Shown piece after piece: positions 20,132 to 29,931 of a DNA stretch of 35,071 nt. Under the pieces are notes generated by a model, which searched no databases, had not been told where the DNA came from, and worked only from the letters and a program-made list of their open reading frames with translations. The stretch is taken from assembly GCA_024513425.1 (NCBI GenBank), contig JANEIH010000009.1, forward strand, positions 1 to 35,071, written 5' to 3'. The translations under genes and the position numbers were made by a program. The DNA is from Sulfurimonas sp. (GTDB lineage Bacteria > Campylobacterota > Campylobacteria > Campylobacterales > Sulfurimonadaceae). Within the stretch, counting starts at the first letter, position 1, and each line of letters starts with the position of its first letter.

Positions 20132-21019
20132 TTAGTTTGTTAGTAAATCTCGTAAAGATTCCTGTGGGGATTTTCCTTCAAGCGTTGCGTGTACCTCTGT
20201 AGCAATAGGGAGATAGAGACTCTCTTTTTGTGCAATTTCTCGAAGTGCATACGCAGTACCGATACCCTCAGCTACTTCACCAAGCTCACGCAGAATATCC
20301 TCTTGAGAGTCTCCACGGGCAAGTCCTAGTCCTACCCGAAAGTTTCTACTCATTGTTGATGATGCCGTAAGAAAAAGATCTCCTGCACCACTAAGTCCTA
20401 AAAAGGTATCTTTTTTTGCTCCATAGACAGCACCAAAACGCTTCATCTCTACAAGCCCACGCGAAATAAGTGCAGCTGCGGCATTGTTTCCAAGCTCAAG
20501 TCCTGAACAGATTCCAGCGGCAATGGCAATGACATTTTTATAAGCCCCTGAGATCTCTGCACCAACAACATCACTAGATATGTATGTTTTGATAAATAGA
20601 GGAAAAAACTTTGTAAACTCTTCTGCAAGCTTCTCATTGGTAGAACTTATAACTAGAGCCGTAGGGAGTGACTGCATCACTTCTGCGGCAAATGACGGTC
20701 CTGAGAGAAAAGCGATATTTTCATCTGGAACATATCGACTATAGATCTCATTTAAAAATCTGCTGGTTTTTGCCTCTATTCCTTTGGATGCAACAAGAAT
20801 TTTTTGATTGCTAAAGACAAAGTTTTCCTCCAACCAAGATGCAATCTGCTGTGCAGGTACCGTAATAACAAGATATTCGCACTTAAGAATCTCTTCCAAT
20901 GAGACAAAATTCTTTATATCTCTTGGTGTTCGAGAATTAATAACAACATCACTCTTTCGTGAGAGTGCAAATGCAAGTGCACTTCCCCATTTACCAGCTC
21001 CAATGACTCCAATTAACAT
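20132..21019 (-). CDS. gpsA: Glycerol-3-phosphate dehydrogenase [NAD(P)+]
   Basis: IGVIGAGKWGSALAFAL, FLSGPSFAAEV, GAYKNVIAIAAGICSGL, GLSGAGDLFLT. Confidence 0.96.
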   Translation of the reverse strand: MLIGVIGAGKWGSALAFALSRKSDVVINSRTPRDIKNFVSLEEILKCEYLVITVPAQQIASWLEENFVFSNQKILVASKGIEAKTSRFLNEIYSRYVPDENIAFLSGPSFAAEVMQSLPTALVISSTNEKLAEEFTKFFPLFIKTYISSDVVGAEISGAYKNVIAIAAGICSGLELGNNAAAALISRGLVEMKRFGAVYGAKKDTFLGLSGAGDLFLTASSTMSRNFRVGLGLARGDSQEDILRELGEVAEGIGTAYALREIAQKESLYLPIATEVHATLEGKSPQESLRDLLTN

Positions 21020-21710
21020 ATCGTTTACTCCCTATTCTCTTTTCAAATTCAGCGATATCGGCTTCATATCCCACGATAATCAATATATCGCCCTCCTGAA
21101 TAATATGATTTTTAGCTTTTGAAGAGTAAATAAACTCACTTTTCATATCTTTATGCATAACCGATAGCACTATAATACCATTATAACGCGTCCAATCAAC
21201 ACTTGTTAATTGCTCATTTTTAAAATGGCTCTCTTTATCAATCTTAATCTGTGCTATTTTCAACTCACTCTCTTCATATAAAATACTATGTAAAATTTTA
21301 CTTGATATTGGCTTTTCAAGCATATTTGTAATAATATCTGATGTTGTTTCCACAATGGCAATCACCTTGTTGGCACCTGCCATTTTGAGCTTGTTGGCAT
21401 TCTCATTATTTGAAGCTAGTGCAATAATTTTCAGATTTTTAAAATTTGCACGCAAGGAGATGGTTAAAAAGATATTTTGAGCATTCTCTTCAAGCAGACA
21501 AAATGCCATAGAGTTCTCTATATCTACCTCTTTATGAACCTCAAGCCACTCATCACTCAGATCAAAAACCTCAACACGACCACCACTTTTTTCCACATCT
21601 TCTTCATGTAGAGAGTATATTTTCACACATTTATACCTGTCAACAACATTTGCTACAATCTCATGTGCATATTTGTTGTACCCAAAAACCAGTGCTGTTG
21701 TCTTAGTCAT
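20991..21710 (-). CDS. RCK/TrkA-N and TrkA-C domain protein, probable partner of the adjacent channel
   Basis: TALVFGYNKYAHEIVANVVD (nucleotide-binding start) and C-terminal EGDILIIVGYEADIAEFEKRIG. ATG at 21710 gives an 8-nt ATGACTAA overlap with the channel stop; the ORF track extends upstream to 21740. Confidence 0.82.
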   Translation of the reverse strand: MTKTTALVFGYNKYAHEIVANVVDRYKCVKIYSLHEEDVEKSGGRVEVFDLSDEWLEVHKEVDIENSMAFCLLEENAQNIFLTISLRANFKNLKIIALASNNENANKLKMAGANKVIAIVETTSDIITNMLEKPISSKILHSILYEESELKIAQIKIDKESHFKNEQLTSVDWTRYNGIIVLSVMHKDMKSEFIYSSKAKNHIIQEGDILIIVGYEADIAEFEKRIGSKRYVNWSHWSW

Positions 21711-23265
21711 CTCTAACCCTTGTACGCAGATATTTTTCAAATTCTAAAATCAAAATCTCATATCCGACAACTAAAAGATAATCCCCTGCTTCAAGCAGTG
21801 TAGTATCAATAGGATTGAAAAAGAATCGGTCATTATTATATTTATTGATTCCTAAAAGAACAATCTGAAAATCTTTATTTCCAAGATCACCAACTGTTGG
21901 AAAATTATCGACAATATGCTGCGTGATACTAAGCTCATCAATCTTTACATCAAGATTTTCACTACGCAGTTCATGAATTACCTCAAAAGCAACAGGCTTA
22001 CCGACAATCTCCTTTGTAATAAGCCCTACAAGCTCCTGAGGATAGACGATTTTATCTATCCCTGCAAAATCAAGTTTCTTACGATTTGTATCACTCATAA
22101 GCAAAGAGAGAATAAAGACATCTTTATTGATAGAGCGGATTGTAAGTGCAGCATATACATTTTCAATATCATCCTCACGCAGACACAAAACTGCTTTGAT
22201 CTGTCTATCTATATCGATATTGAGCTTTTCATAGCTCTCTACTCTTCCTGGATTGTAATGAAGTGCTGTATAACCATCTTTTTTTGCCATCTCAATACGA
22301 CCTTGATCATCATCCATAATAATGATTGAGCTATCTTTTATAGAGAGTTTTTTTGCAACCTCACGCGAGATCTTTTCATATCCGCAGATAAGATAAAAAC
22401 GCTTGAGCTTTGAGACATCTTCAATAGTTTTCATCTCTCGAATCTCATCAAGTTTTTCTGTAAATGCAGAGACAAAGAGTGATGTTGTAAATGCCAAAAC
22501 AGCCATACCGGCAACAATGACCAAAATAGCAACAAATCTACCTTCTGCCGTAACAGGGGTAATATCTCCATACCCGACAGTTGAGATGGTAACGATCGAC
22601 CAATAAAAAGCTTGAAAAAGAGTATTTACAGAAGATGCCGGATTATTTGCTTCCATCACGTAGATAAGCACCGAAGAGACAAAAATTACAACCGAAGCAA
22701 AAATTCCAAGTGTTAAAAATTCAAACTTTTTCGCAGCAAGAACAGAAGAGAGCGTCTGAAAACTTTTTGCATATCGAAAGAGTTTAAAAACACGAAAGAG
22801 GATGAAAATTCGAAGAAGTCGCAACTGATGAAAGAAAGGTAGTATCGCCAATAAGTCAATAATTGCTTTTGGCGATATCATATAGTTTAGTTTTACTTTT
22901 AAGATCTGCTTAAAAGCCTTTGCAAGATTAACCTCTCGATGTAAAAAAGTATCATGTTCTGCGTGAGTTACAATAATCTTACTAACACTGCTATTCACCC
23001 ATAACCGTAACATATACTCAACAAAAAATATAAAAGAGATGATATAGTTACTAAAGAACATAAGGTAGTCGTTCACATGGAACTTTACCTCGCGTATAAG
23101 GACACTTACACTGATAAAGATAAGTGTAATCATAAAAATATCTATATATTTTTTATACCTGTTTTTATCATCTTCTAAAATACTATAAAAAAAATGCTTA
23201 GACTTCTGATACGATTTTGATGCATCTAAATAATAAGCAAACTCAAGTATCTGGTGTTTTAGCAT
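21703..23265 (-). CDS. Six-TM-type potassium channel with C-terminal RCK/TrkA domain
   Basis: Selectivity filter ISTVGYGDITPVTAEGR, arginine-rich S4-like RLLRIFILFRVFKLFRYAK, RFYLICGYEKISREVAKKL, C-terminal EAGDYLLVVGYE. Confidence 0.92.
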   Translation of the reverse strand: MLKHQILEFAYYLDASKSYQKSKHFFYSILEDDKNRYKKYIDIFMITLIFISVSVLIREVKFHVNDYLMFFSNYIISFIFFVEYMLRLWVNSSVSKIIVTHAEHDTFLHREVNLAKAFKQILKVKLNYMISPKAIIDLLAILPFFHQLRLLRIFILFRVFKLFRYAKSFQTLSSVLAAKKFEFLTLGIFASVVIFVSSVLIYVMEANNPASSVNTLFQAFYWSIVTISTVGYGDITPVTAEGRFVAILVIVAGMAVLAFTTSLFVSAFTEKLDEIREMKTIEDVSKLKRFYLICGYEKISREVAKKLSIKDSSIIIMDDDQGRIEMAKKDGYTALHYNPGRVESYEKLNIDIDRQIKAVLCLREDDIENVYAALTIRSINKDVFILSLLMSDTNRKKLDFAGIDKIVYPQELVGLITKEIVGKPVAFEVIHELRSENLDVKIDELSITQHIVDNFPTVGDLGNKDFQIVLLGINKYNNDRFFFNPIDTTLLEAGDYLLVVGYEILILEFEKYLRTRVRDD

Positions 23266-23270
23266 GATGC

Positions 23271-24701
23271 TTAACCTAGCTTAGCTTTGAGTATTTCGTT
23301 TACGGCTTGCGGATTTGCACTTCCTTTTGAAGCTTTCATAACCTGCCCGACAAAGAATCCAAAAAGTTTCTCTTTTCCAGCTCTATACTGCTCTACTTTG
23401 TCTTGATTTGCGTTAACTATCTCATCACACATCGCCTCAATAGCACCGGTATCTGTAACCTGTTTCAATCCTAGTCTATCAATGGCATCATCAACACTAA
23501 CCGATATATTTTCCATTAGATAATCAAGAACCTCTTTGGCAGCTTTTCCGGATATTGTCTTATCATCAATACGCTTTACCAAAAAACCAAGCTTTTTCGC
23601 ATCTACCGGGGAATTTATGATATTAACATCACCTTTAAGGCGAGCTTGCAGCTCAACTGTAAGCCATGTGGTGGCAGTTTTTGCACTTACGCCATCTTCC
23701 TCCATCATGGTCTCAAAAAAGTTTGCCATCTCTACGGACGATGTAATAACAGAAGCGTTATATTGATTCATACCATATTCAGATACAAAACGCTCTTTTT
23801 TTGCATCTGGAAGCTCTGGAATTTTTGTATATTTTTCAATCATTTCATCAGTAACTTCACATTTAAGAAGATCAGGTTCTGGAAAGTATCTATAATCGGC
23901 AGCTTCCTCTTTTCCACGCATAGAGCGAGTCTCTTGTTTTACCTGATCAAAAAGACGCGTCTCTTGGACTATCTCTTCATCATAGGTACCATCTTCCCAT
24001 GCTTCAACTTGACGAGAGACCTCTACTTCTATTGCTTTTTGAATAAACTTAAAAGAGTTGATGTTTTTAATCTCAACGCGGGTATAGAGCTTCTCATCAC
24101 CTTTTGGACGAATTGAGACATTTACATCAACACGGAAACTTCCTTCTTGCATATTTGCATCACCAATGTCAATATAGCGGATAATAGAGTGCAACTTTTT
24201 CAGATAGAGAATTACCTCTTCTGCACTTCTCAAATCTGGCTCACTTACAATCTCTAAAAGTGGTGTTCCTGCACGATTTAAGTCAACCTTTGAGATATCA
24301 CCATCATGAATATTTTTACCGGCATCGGCTTCAATATGTGCACGATTTACACGAATAGTCTTGTTTGAACCATCTTCAAAATCAATTTGAAGTTTTCCAT
24401 GTTCTACTATTGGCATATAGAGTTGTGTTATCTGATATGCAGATGGGGAATCTGGGTAGAAGTATGACTTTCTGTCAAAATATGAAACTCTGTTGATCGT
24501 AGCATCTAAAGCCGTTCCAAGCATAATAGATTTATGCACAACTTCTTTATTAAGCACTGGAAGTGCACCTGGTAGTGCCAGGCATGTAGGGCAGGTATTT
24601 GTATTTTGTTTATGATTAAAACTCGTGGGACACGAGCAAAAAAGTTTTGTTTTTGTATTGAGTTGAACATGGACCTCAAGCCCTATTACGACTGCAAACA
24701 T
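23271..24701 (-). CDS. gatB: Aspartyl/glutamyl-tRNA amidotransferase subunit B
   Basis: [51 protein letters not shown], and C-terminal YqeY-like region. Confidence 0.98.
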   Translation of the reverse strand: MFAVVIGLEVHVQLNTKTKLFCSCPTSFNHKQNTNTCPTCLALPGALPVLNKEVVHKSIMLGTALDATINRVSYFDRKSYFYPDSPSAYQITQLYMPIVEHGKLQIDFEDGSNKTIRVNRAHIEADAGKNIHDGDISKVDLNRAGTPLLEIVSEPDLRSAEEVILYLKKLHSIIRYIDIGDANMQEGSFRVDVNVSIRPKGDEKLYTRVEIKNINSFKFIQKAIEVEVSRQVEAWEDGTYDEEIVQETRLFDQVKQETRSMRGKEEAADYRYFPEPDLLKCEVTDEMIEKYTKIPELPDAKKERFVSEYGMNQYNASVITSSVEMANFFETMMEEDGVSAKTATTWLTVELQARLKGDVNIINSPVDAKKLGFLVKRIDDKTISGKAAKEVLDYLMENISVSVDDAIDRLGLKQVTDTGAIEAMCDEIVNANQDKVEQYRAGKEKLFGFFVGQVMKASKGSANPQAVNEILKAKLG

Positions 24702-24709
24702 AGTTTTCC

Positions 24710-24746
24710 TTAGATAAAATAGATTAAATTTATCTATTTTATCTAA
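24710..24746. repeat. 15-bp perfect inverted repeat with 7-nt spacer upstream of gatB
   Basis: TTAGATAAAATAGAT-taaattt-ATCTATTTTATCTAA read directly; it begins 9 nt upstream of the gatB ATG on the minus strand. Confidence 0.9.
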
Positions 24747-24805
24747 TAAATGCTTTAAAATATGTTATTTTCAGAAAAAAAGAATTTAAAAGCAATAAGA
24801 GCATA

Positions 24806-24829
24806 AGGGGAGTTTTTTAATGCTCCCCT
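24806..24829 (-). terminator. Hairpin overlapping the atpB stop codon, possible attenuator or terminator
   Basis: AGGGGAG...CTCCCCT, 7-bp GC-rich arms; no immediate long T-run on the minus strand. Confidence 0.4.
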
Positions 24830-25491
24830 ACGATGACTGCACCGGCAAGATAAACATAAGTAAGTATCATAAAGATAAATGCCTGTAAGAATGCACCAAA
24901 TGTCAAAAGAGCAAATGGGATTAATGGCATCACCCATGGAACAAGCATTAAGATTACTGCCAAGAACATATCATCACCTTTGATATTACCAAAAAGACGG
25001 AAACTAAGAGAAACAATGCGTGAAAAGTGTGAAACAATTTCAACAGGGAACATAAGCCATGCCAACCACCATACAGGCCCAGAAAAGTGTTTAAAATAGT
25101 TGATAATGCCATGTGTTTTGATACCGACAAAGTTATAATAAACAAACACAGAAAGTGCTAAAGTAAGTGTCATATTTAAGTTTGAAGATGGTGCTTCAAA
25201 ACCTGGAACAATACCGATTAAGTTTGCAATACCGACAAAAAGCCCGATTGTTGCGACTAATGCGAGGTATTTAGGGGCGTGTAGCTTACCCATTACATCT
25301 ATACCCATCTGTAAAACACCGTTAATATATGCTTCCATCAAATTTTGTGTACCTTTTGGCACAAGTTGTAAGTTTGACATAGCAACCCTTGCCAATACTA
25401 TTGCAATTAATGCTGCTAGAACCATATGTGTCAAAAAAAGAAAATCATGATTTTCTGAAATCAGTCCGAAAAAAGTAAATATTTCACCCAT
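24817..25491 (-). CDS. atpB: F0F1 ATP synthase subunit a
   Basis: 224 aa; [21 protein letters not shown] and [24 protein letters not shown] are typical of AtpB. Confidence 0.97.
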   Translation of the reverse strand: MGEIFTFFGLISENHDFLFLTHMVLAALIAIVLARVAMSNLQLVPKGTQNLMEAYINGVLQMGIDVMGKLHAPKYLALVATIGLFVGIANLIGIVPGFEAPSSNLNMTLTLALSVFVYYNFVGIKTHGIINYFKHFSGPVWWLAWLMFPVEIVSHFSRIVSLSFRLFGNIKGDDMFLAVILMLVPWVMPLIPFALLTFGAFLQAFIFMILTYVYLAGAVIVGEH

Positions 25492-25562
25492 GAACTTGCT
25501 CCCTTGTCTTTAAAAATTACGGAATTATATTTAAAATTGCATTAAAACATTATAAGTTTTGC

Positions 25563-25568
25563 TATAAT
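25563..25568 (+). promoter_or_regulatory. Putative -10 element upstream of the monoheme protein
   Basis: TATAAT 34 nt upstream of the ATG in an AT-rich divergent intergenic region. Confidence 0.5.
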
Positions 25569-25601
25569 TAGTAATAAAAATCAGAGAGTTGGAGAAAGAG
25601 T

Positions 25602-26156
25602 ATGAAGCTAATAAAGTCTATCGCATTAGTGAGTTTAACAACATCGCTACTTATTGCTCAAGGGCAAAGTATAGTAGACATAGGAGAGCAAAGTTCAAAA
25701 CTTCTGTTAAAGACACTTGGGTCTAGTATGAAAAAAAATATGAAAGCCGGCGGTCCAATGAAGGCTTTGGATTTTTGTTCACAAGAAGCTTACACTCTGA
25801 CAGAGAAAGTAAACAAAAAGCTTCCAAAAGGTGTTACGGTAAAGCGTATCAGTATAAAGTACAGAAATCCGGCAAACAAACCTGAAGCAGATGAAGTAGC
25901 TGTTTTAAAAGCACTTGCAAAATTAAAAAGTGCCAATGTCATTCTGCCTCAACAGATAATCCAAAAAATAGATACAGATAGCTACAAATACTACAAACCT
26001 TTGACTATCAACAAAAAAGTATGTATGAAATGTCATGGTAATATTCAAAATGTTGCATTAAAACATGCGATTAAAGAGCGTTACCCAGCAGACAAAGCAA
26101 CACACTATAAAATGGGTGACCTGCGTGGAGCTATTGTAGTTACTATTAAAAAATAA
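25602..26156 (+). CDS. Exported DUF3365/Tll0287-like monoheme protein
   Basis: Signal peptide; ALDFCSQEAYTL...VCMKCHG (CxxCH heme site)...DLRGAIVVTI. Confidence 0.82.
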   Translation: MKLIKSIALVSLTTSLLIAQGQSIVDIGEQSSKLLLKTLGSSMKKNMKAGGPMKALDFCSQEAYTLTEKVNKKLPKGVTVKRISIKYRNPANKPEADEVAVLKALAKLKSANVILPQQIIQKIDTDSYKYYKPLTINKKVCMKCHGNIQNVALKHAIKERYPADKATHYKMGDLRGAIVVTIKK

Positions 26157-26159
26157 GCC

Positions 26160-26181
26160 AAACGAGGAAAACTCCTCGTTT
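26160..26181. terminator. Probable bidirectional terminator between convergent genes
   Basis: AACGAGGA-aaac-TCCTCGTT perfect 8-bp stem followed by TATTTT; lies at the ends of the monoheme gene and rny. Confidence 0.8.
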
Positions 26182-27736
26182 ATTTTGCAAACTCTACTGC
26201 TCTACTCTCCCGAATTACATTGACTTTAATTTCACCTGGATATTGAACTTTTTGCTCTATCTCTTTTGCTATCTCTTTAGCCATTAAAACCGACTCATCA
26301 TCATTAACAAGTATTGCATTAACAATGACGCGTACTTCGCGTCCTGCATTGATGGCATAGGCCTGACGAACACCGATATGTCCAGAAGCGATATCTTCGA
26401 TCTCCGTAACTCGTTTTAAGAAGCTCTCTAACACCTCACGGCGCGCTCCAGGGCGTGCCGCAGAGAGGGCATCTGCCGCACACACTGCACCACACTCAAC
26501 AGATTGAATCTCTTGCTGTCCATGGTGCGCATAGATTGCATTAATGACGACTTCACTTTCATCGTAACGACGACATATCTCTACACCCAAATCTACATGG
26601 TTTCCATCAACATCATGGGTAAGCGCCTTGCCAATATCATGCAGAAGTCCCGCACGCTTTGCCAAAATCGGATCACCGCCCATCTCAGCAGCCATAATAC
26701 CAGCTAGGTGAGCCACTTCAAGTGTATGTACTAATGCGTTTTGTCCATAAGAGGCACGATAGCGTAGGCGACCAATGAGCTTCATAAGCTCTGGATGCAT
26801 CACTCCGATATTTAGCTCTGCTACTAGCTCTTCACCCTCTGAGAGAATCTTTGACTCAAACTCATTTGAGACCTTCTTAAAAATCTCCTCAATACGAGCC
26901 GGTTGAACTCTTCCATCTTCTATAAGCAGTTGTAATGTTTTTGTCGCTATTGCACGACGATAGAGATTAAAACTACTCACAAGAATTATATTTGGTGTAT
27001 CATCAATGATAATATCAACACCTAAAAGTGTCTCAAGCACTTTGATATTACGCCCCTCTTTGCCGATGATACGACCTTTTAACTCATCATTGTCAAGGTG
27101 TACCGAGTTTGTCAATCTCTCTGCTGCAAACTCTCCTGCATAACGGTTTGTTGCCTGAGCTAAAATATAATTTGCTCTTCTCTCTGCCTGCTCTTTTGCC
27201 TCATTTTCATAGCGTCGTACAATATGCGCTATCTCTGCACGCGATTTCTCTTCTATTGTATTGAGTAGTATCTTTTTTGCTTCATCTTGTGTCATTCCTG
27301 CATAACGCTCTACTGCGTGGAGTGCTTCGTCTATCTTTTGTTCATATTTTTTTTTCAGTAAATCAAGGGACTTTTCGTTTCTCTCTAAGTTTATTTTTTG
27401 GGCTTTCAAGGCTTTAAATTCTAGCTGAATCTTTTTTTCTTCATTCTGCTTATAACGCAAGAAGTTCTGCTCTTTGCGAATCAATTTATCTTCTCTTCGA
27501 TTTATATCCGCTTTTGCAGCATCAAACTTTTTCTTTGCTTCAAGTTCTATCTCACGAGACTTCAGATGCACACGCTTTAGGAACATTTGTGCCTCATTCT
27601 CGATCGCTTTTGCTTTTGCCTGAGCCTGTTGGACATAAATGTCAAAATTAGCACCCGTATTTTTTTTAGAGATGAAAAAGCCCGCTACTCCGCTGACAGT
27701 GGCAATTCCACCACCTAGTAGTATCTCATTTAACAT
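26180..27736 (-). CDS. rny: Ribonuclease Y
   Basis: N-terminal TM and coiled coil, KH domain (GRIIGKEGRNIKVLETLLGVDIIIDDTP), HD domain (LLHDIGKALTHDVDGNHVDLG). Confidence 0.97.
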   Translation of the reverse strand: MLNEILLGGGIATVSGVAGFFISKKNTGANFDIYVQQAQAKAKAIENEAQMFLKRVHLKSREIELEAKKKFDAAKADINRREDKLIRKEQNFLRYKQNEEKKIQLEFKALKAQKINLERNEKSLDLLKKKYEQKIDEALHAVERYAGMTQDEAKKILLNTIEEKSRAEIAHIVRRYENEAKEQAERRANYILAQATNRYAGEFAAERLTNSVHLDNDELKGRIIGKEGRNIKVLETLLGVDIIIDDTPNIILVSSFNLYRRAIATKTLQLLIEDGRVQPARIEEIFKKVSNEFESKILSEGEELVAELNIGVMHPELMKLIGRLRYRASYGQNALVHTLEVAHLAGIMAAEMGGDPILAKRAGLLHDIGKALTHDVDGNHVDLGVEICRRYDESEVVINAIYAHHGQQEIQSVECGAVCAADALSAARPGARREVLESFLKRVTEIEDIASGHIGVRQAYAINAGREVRVIVNAILVNDDESVLMAKEIAKEIEQKVQYPGEIKVNVIRESRAVEFAK

Positions 27737-28311
27737 CTTTTATTTCCTCTTTTTCGTATAGTCCTGTTTTTTATTATCTTTGTTGGTGTAATGAGCAGAT
27801 CGCCGACAACATCATAAACATCACAAATCTTCTCTTTTGTGTGGCAAAGTTGTAACTGCACAAAAATGGTATAAGGTCTCTTTGGTAATTTTTCAAAGAA
27901 ACGATCATACATTCCTTTTCCAAAACCAACTCTCTGCATAGCACCATCCACCCCAACGACAGGCACTATGGCAATATCAATTTTTTTAATATCTTTTAAT
28001 GTATTTCCCGCTTCAAAAATACCAAACTTTTTTTTCTTAAGCGGTAATCTAAATGGTATCATTTTAAAACTTTTACCAACCATAAACGGTATGAAAATAT
28101 TATGTTTTTTTCTTAATTTTTTCAATGTTTTTATAATGTTTGCTTCACTTTGCAATGGATAATAGAGGAGAATATCAGCTCTTTTTTCATCCTTTAAAAT
28201 ACTCTGTAACTTTTTATTTAAAAGGTACTCTCTATATATTCTATTGTGATGAGGTATATTTTTTATCTTTTTTAGACAATTTTTTCTAAATTCACTTTTT
28301 GTAAGAGTCAT
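27730..28311 (-). CDS. 5-formyltetrahydrofolate cyclo-ligase family protein
   Basis: ADILLYYPLQSEANI, VVGVDGAMQRVGFGKGMYDRFFEKL; 7-nt overlap with rny. Confidence 0.9.
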   Translation of the reverse strand: MTLTKSEFRKNCLKKIKNIPHHNRIYREYLLNKKLQSILKDEKRADILLYYPLQSEANIIKTLKKLRKKHNIFIPFMVGKSFKMIPFRLPLKKKKFGIFEAGNTLKDIKKIDIAIVPVVGVDGAMQRVGFGKGMYDRFFEKLPKRPYTIFVQLQLCHTKEKICDVYDVVGDLLITPTKIIKNRTIRKRGNKRC

Positions 28312-28327
28312 ATTAAAACTTTATGGA

Positions 28328-28333
28328 TATAAT
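28328..28333 (+). promoter_or_regulatory. Putative -10 element upstream of the TlpA-like gene
   Basis: TATAAT 36 nt upstream of the ATG in an AT-rich divergent intergenic region. Confidence 0.5.
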
Positions 28334-28368
28334 TTCAAATATTCTACACAAATTAAGGTTAAATTTTC

Positions 28369-28929
28369 ATGTTAAAAATTACACTTCTATCATCTTTACT
28401 TACTTTTTCTCTTCTCTTTCAAGCCTGTTCGTCTGATGAGGACAAAACAGCAGAGGCAAATGCTCTACTAGCTAAAAATGAGATCGTTCTTACAGCAACA
28501 GACAGCAGTCAATATCTACTCAAAAAAGTCAATGACGGCTTCAAACTTGACAACTCAGATGCAGAAATTCTTATCTTAGATATCTTTGCAACATGGTGTC
28601 CGCCATGTCGGGCTGAGGCATCACACCTCACTTCACTGCAAAATAAGTACAAAAACAGGATCAAAATCATTGGTGTAACCATCGAAGAGAATATCCAAAA
28701 TACAAAACTTGAGAACTTTAAAAGAGATTATAATGCCAACTATACATTAGTTAACACTCCGGAAAATAAGCATTTAATCGATGAAGTTGCCAAAAAACTG
28801 CAACTTGGAAGCAACTTCGGAATTCCCCTGCTTGTTATCTACAAAGATGGTAAACTTATACACTACTATCAGGGTGCCGTCGAAGAGGAGTTTATTGAAA
28901 GTGATATCAAAAGAGCGTTAGAGATATAA
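28369..28929 (+). CDS. TlpA-like thioredoxin-fold lipoprotein
   Basis: Signal peptide with lipobox LFQACSS; DIFATWCPPCRAEASHL (CPPC) and FGIPLLVIYKDG. Confidence 0.92.
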   Translation: MLKITLLSSLLTFSLLFQACSSDEDKTAEANALLAKNEIVLTATDSSQYLLKKVNDGFKLDNSDAEILILDIFATWCPPCRAEASHLTSLQNKYKNRIKIIGVTIEENIQNTKLENFKRDYNANYTLVNTPENKHLIDEVAKKLQLGSNFGIPLLVIYKDGKLIHYYQGAVEEEFIESDIKRALEI

Positions 28930-28943
28930 GGAACTTAACAAAT

Positions 28944-29825
28944 ATGTTTGGATTTATAAAAAAATCACTCGGTAAAACTGTTGAGACTATCAAAACAGTT
29001 GCACCAAAAAAGAAGATCACTTTTACAAAGGGCGAACTCGAAGATATTTTACTTGAAGCTGATGTAGAATACGAACTTGTTGAAATTATCCTGCGTGAGA
29101 TATACCAAGAACAGGTAACACGCGAGATACTGCGTTCAAAACTTTTAGCAACACTGCGTTATGCCGACTATCAAGAGCCGAAGTTTACACCGCCTTTTGT
29201 TGAGCTTGTCGTGGGTGTTAACGGTGCAGGTAAAACTACAACTATCTCAAAACTCACTTACAAATACAAACAAGAGGGAAAGAGTGTCCTTTTAGGGGCA
29301 GGTGATACATTTCGTGCTGCTGCCATTGAGCAGATTACTCTCTGGGCAAATAAGCTTGACATTCCCATTGTTGCTTCAAAACAGGGACATGACAGCTCAG
29401 CAGTTGCTTATGATACCATAGACTCTGCCAAAGCAAAAAATATAGACCATGTTATTATAGACACGGCAGGACGACTCCACACGCAGACAAATCTTGCAAA
29501 TGAACTCAAAAAGATAAAGCGTATCTGCAATAAAGCACACGCAGGCTCTCCACACAGAACACTTTTAATCATTGACGGTACACAAGGAAACTCTGCTATC
29601 ACGCAGGCGAAAGCCTTTAATGAAATAATAGGCATAGATGGCATTATTATCACAAAACTCGACGGTACGGCGAAAGGTGGAAGTATCTTCTCTATCGCTT
29701 ATGCTTTAGAACTTCCAATACTCTATGTAGGAACAGGAGAGAAGCCTGAGAACTTCGCACCATTTAATAAATTTGAATTTGTTGATGGACTTTTAGATGC
29801 GCTTTTTATAGAAGAGAGTGAGTAA
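28944..29825 (+). CDS. ftsY: Signal recognition particle receptor FtsY
   Basis: GVNGAGKTTTISKL, LGAGDTFRAAAIEQ, IIDTAGRLHT, TKLDGTAKGG. Confidence 0.97.
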   Translation: MFGFIKKSLGKTVETIKTVAPKKKITFTKGELEDILLEADVEYELVEIILREIYQEQVTREILRSKLLATLRYADYQEPKFTPPFVELVVGVNGAGKTTTISKLTYKYKQEGKSVLLGAGDTFRAAAIEQITLWANKLDIPIVASKQGHDSSAVAYDTIDSAKAKNIDHVIIDTAGRLHTQTNLANELKKIKRICNKAHAGSPHRTLLIIDGTQGNSAITQAKAFNEIIGIDGIIITKLDGTAKGGSIFSIAYALELPILYVGTGEKPENFAPFNKFEFVDGLLDALFIEESE

Positions 29826-29931
29826 AGAGCACCTCTAAATTCTCCTTTTTATATGACAAAATGCCATATTATTTACCTCTTTGTGTAAAAAAATTTATAA
29901 TTATTCCAAATTTTTCATAAAAGATATAATC

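Noticed and set aside
21916-22329. 137-aa antisense ORF opposite the K+ channel
   Set aside because: Fully inside a confidently identified channel gene; low-complexity I/C/F-rich composition.
23646-24116. 156-aa antisense ORF opposite gatB
   Set aside because: Shadow ORF of gatB with no recognisable motif.
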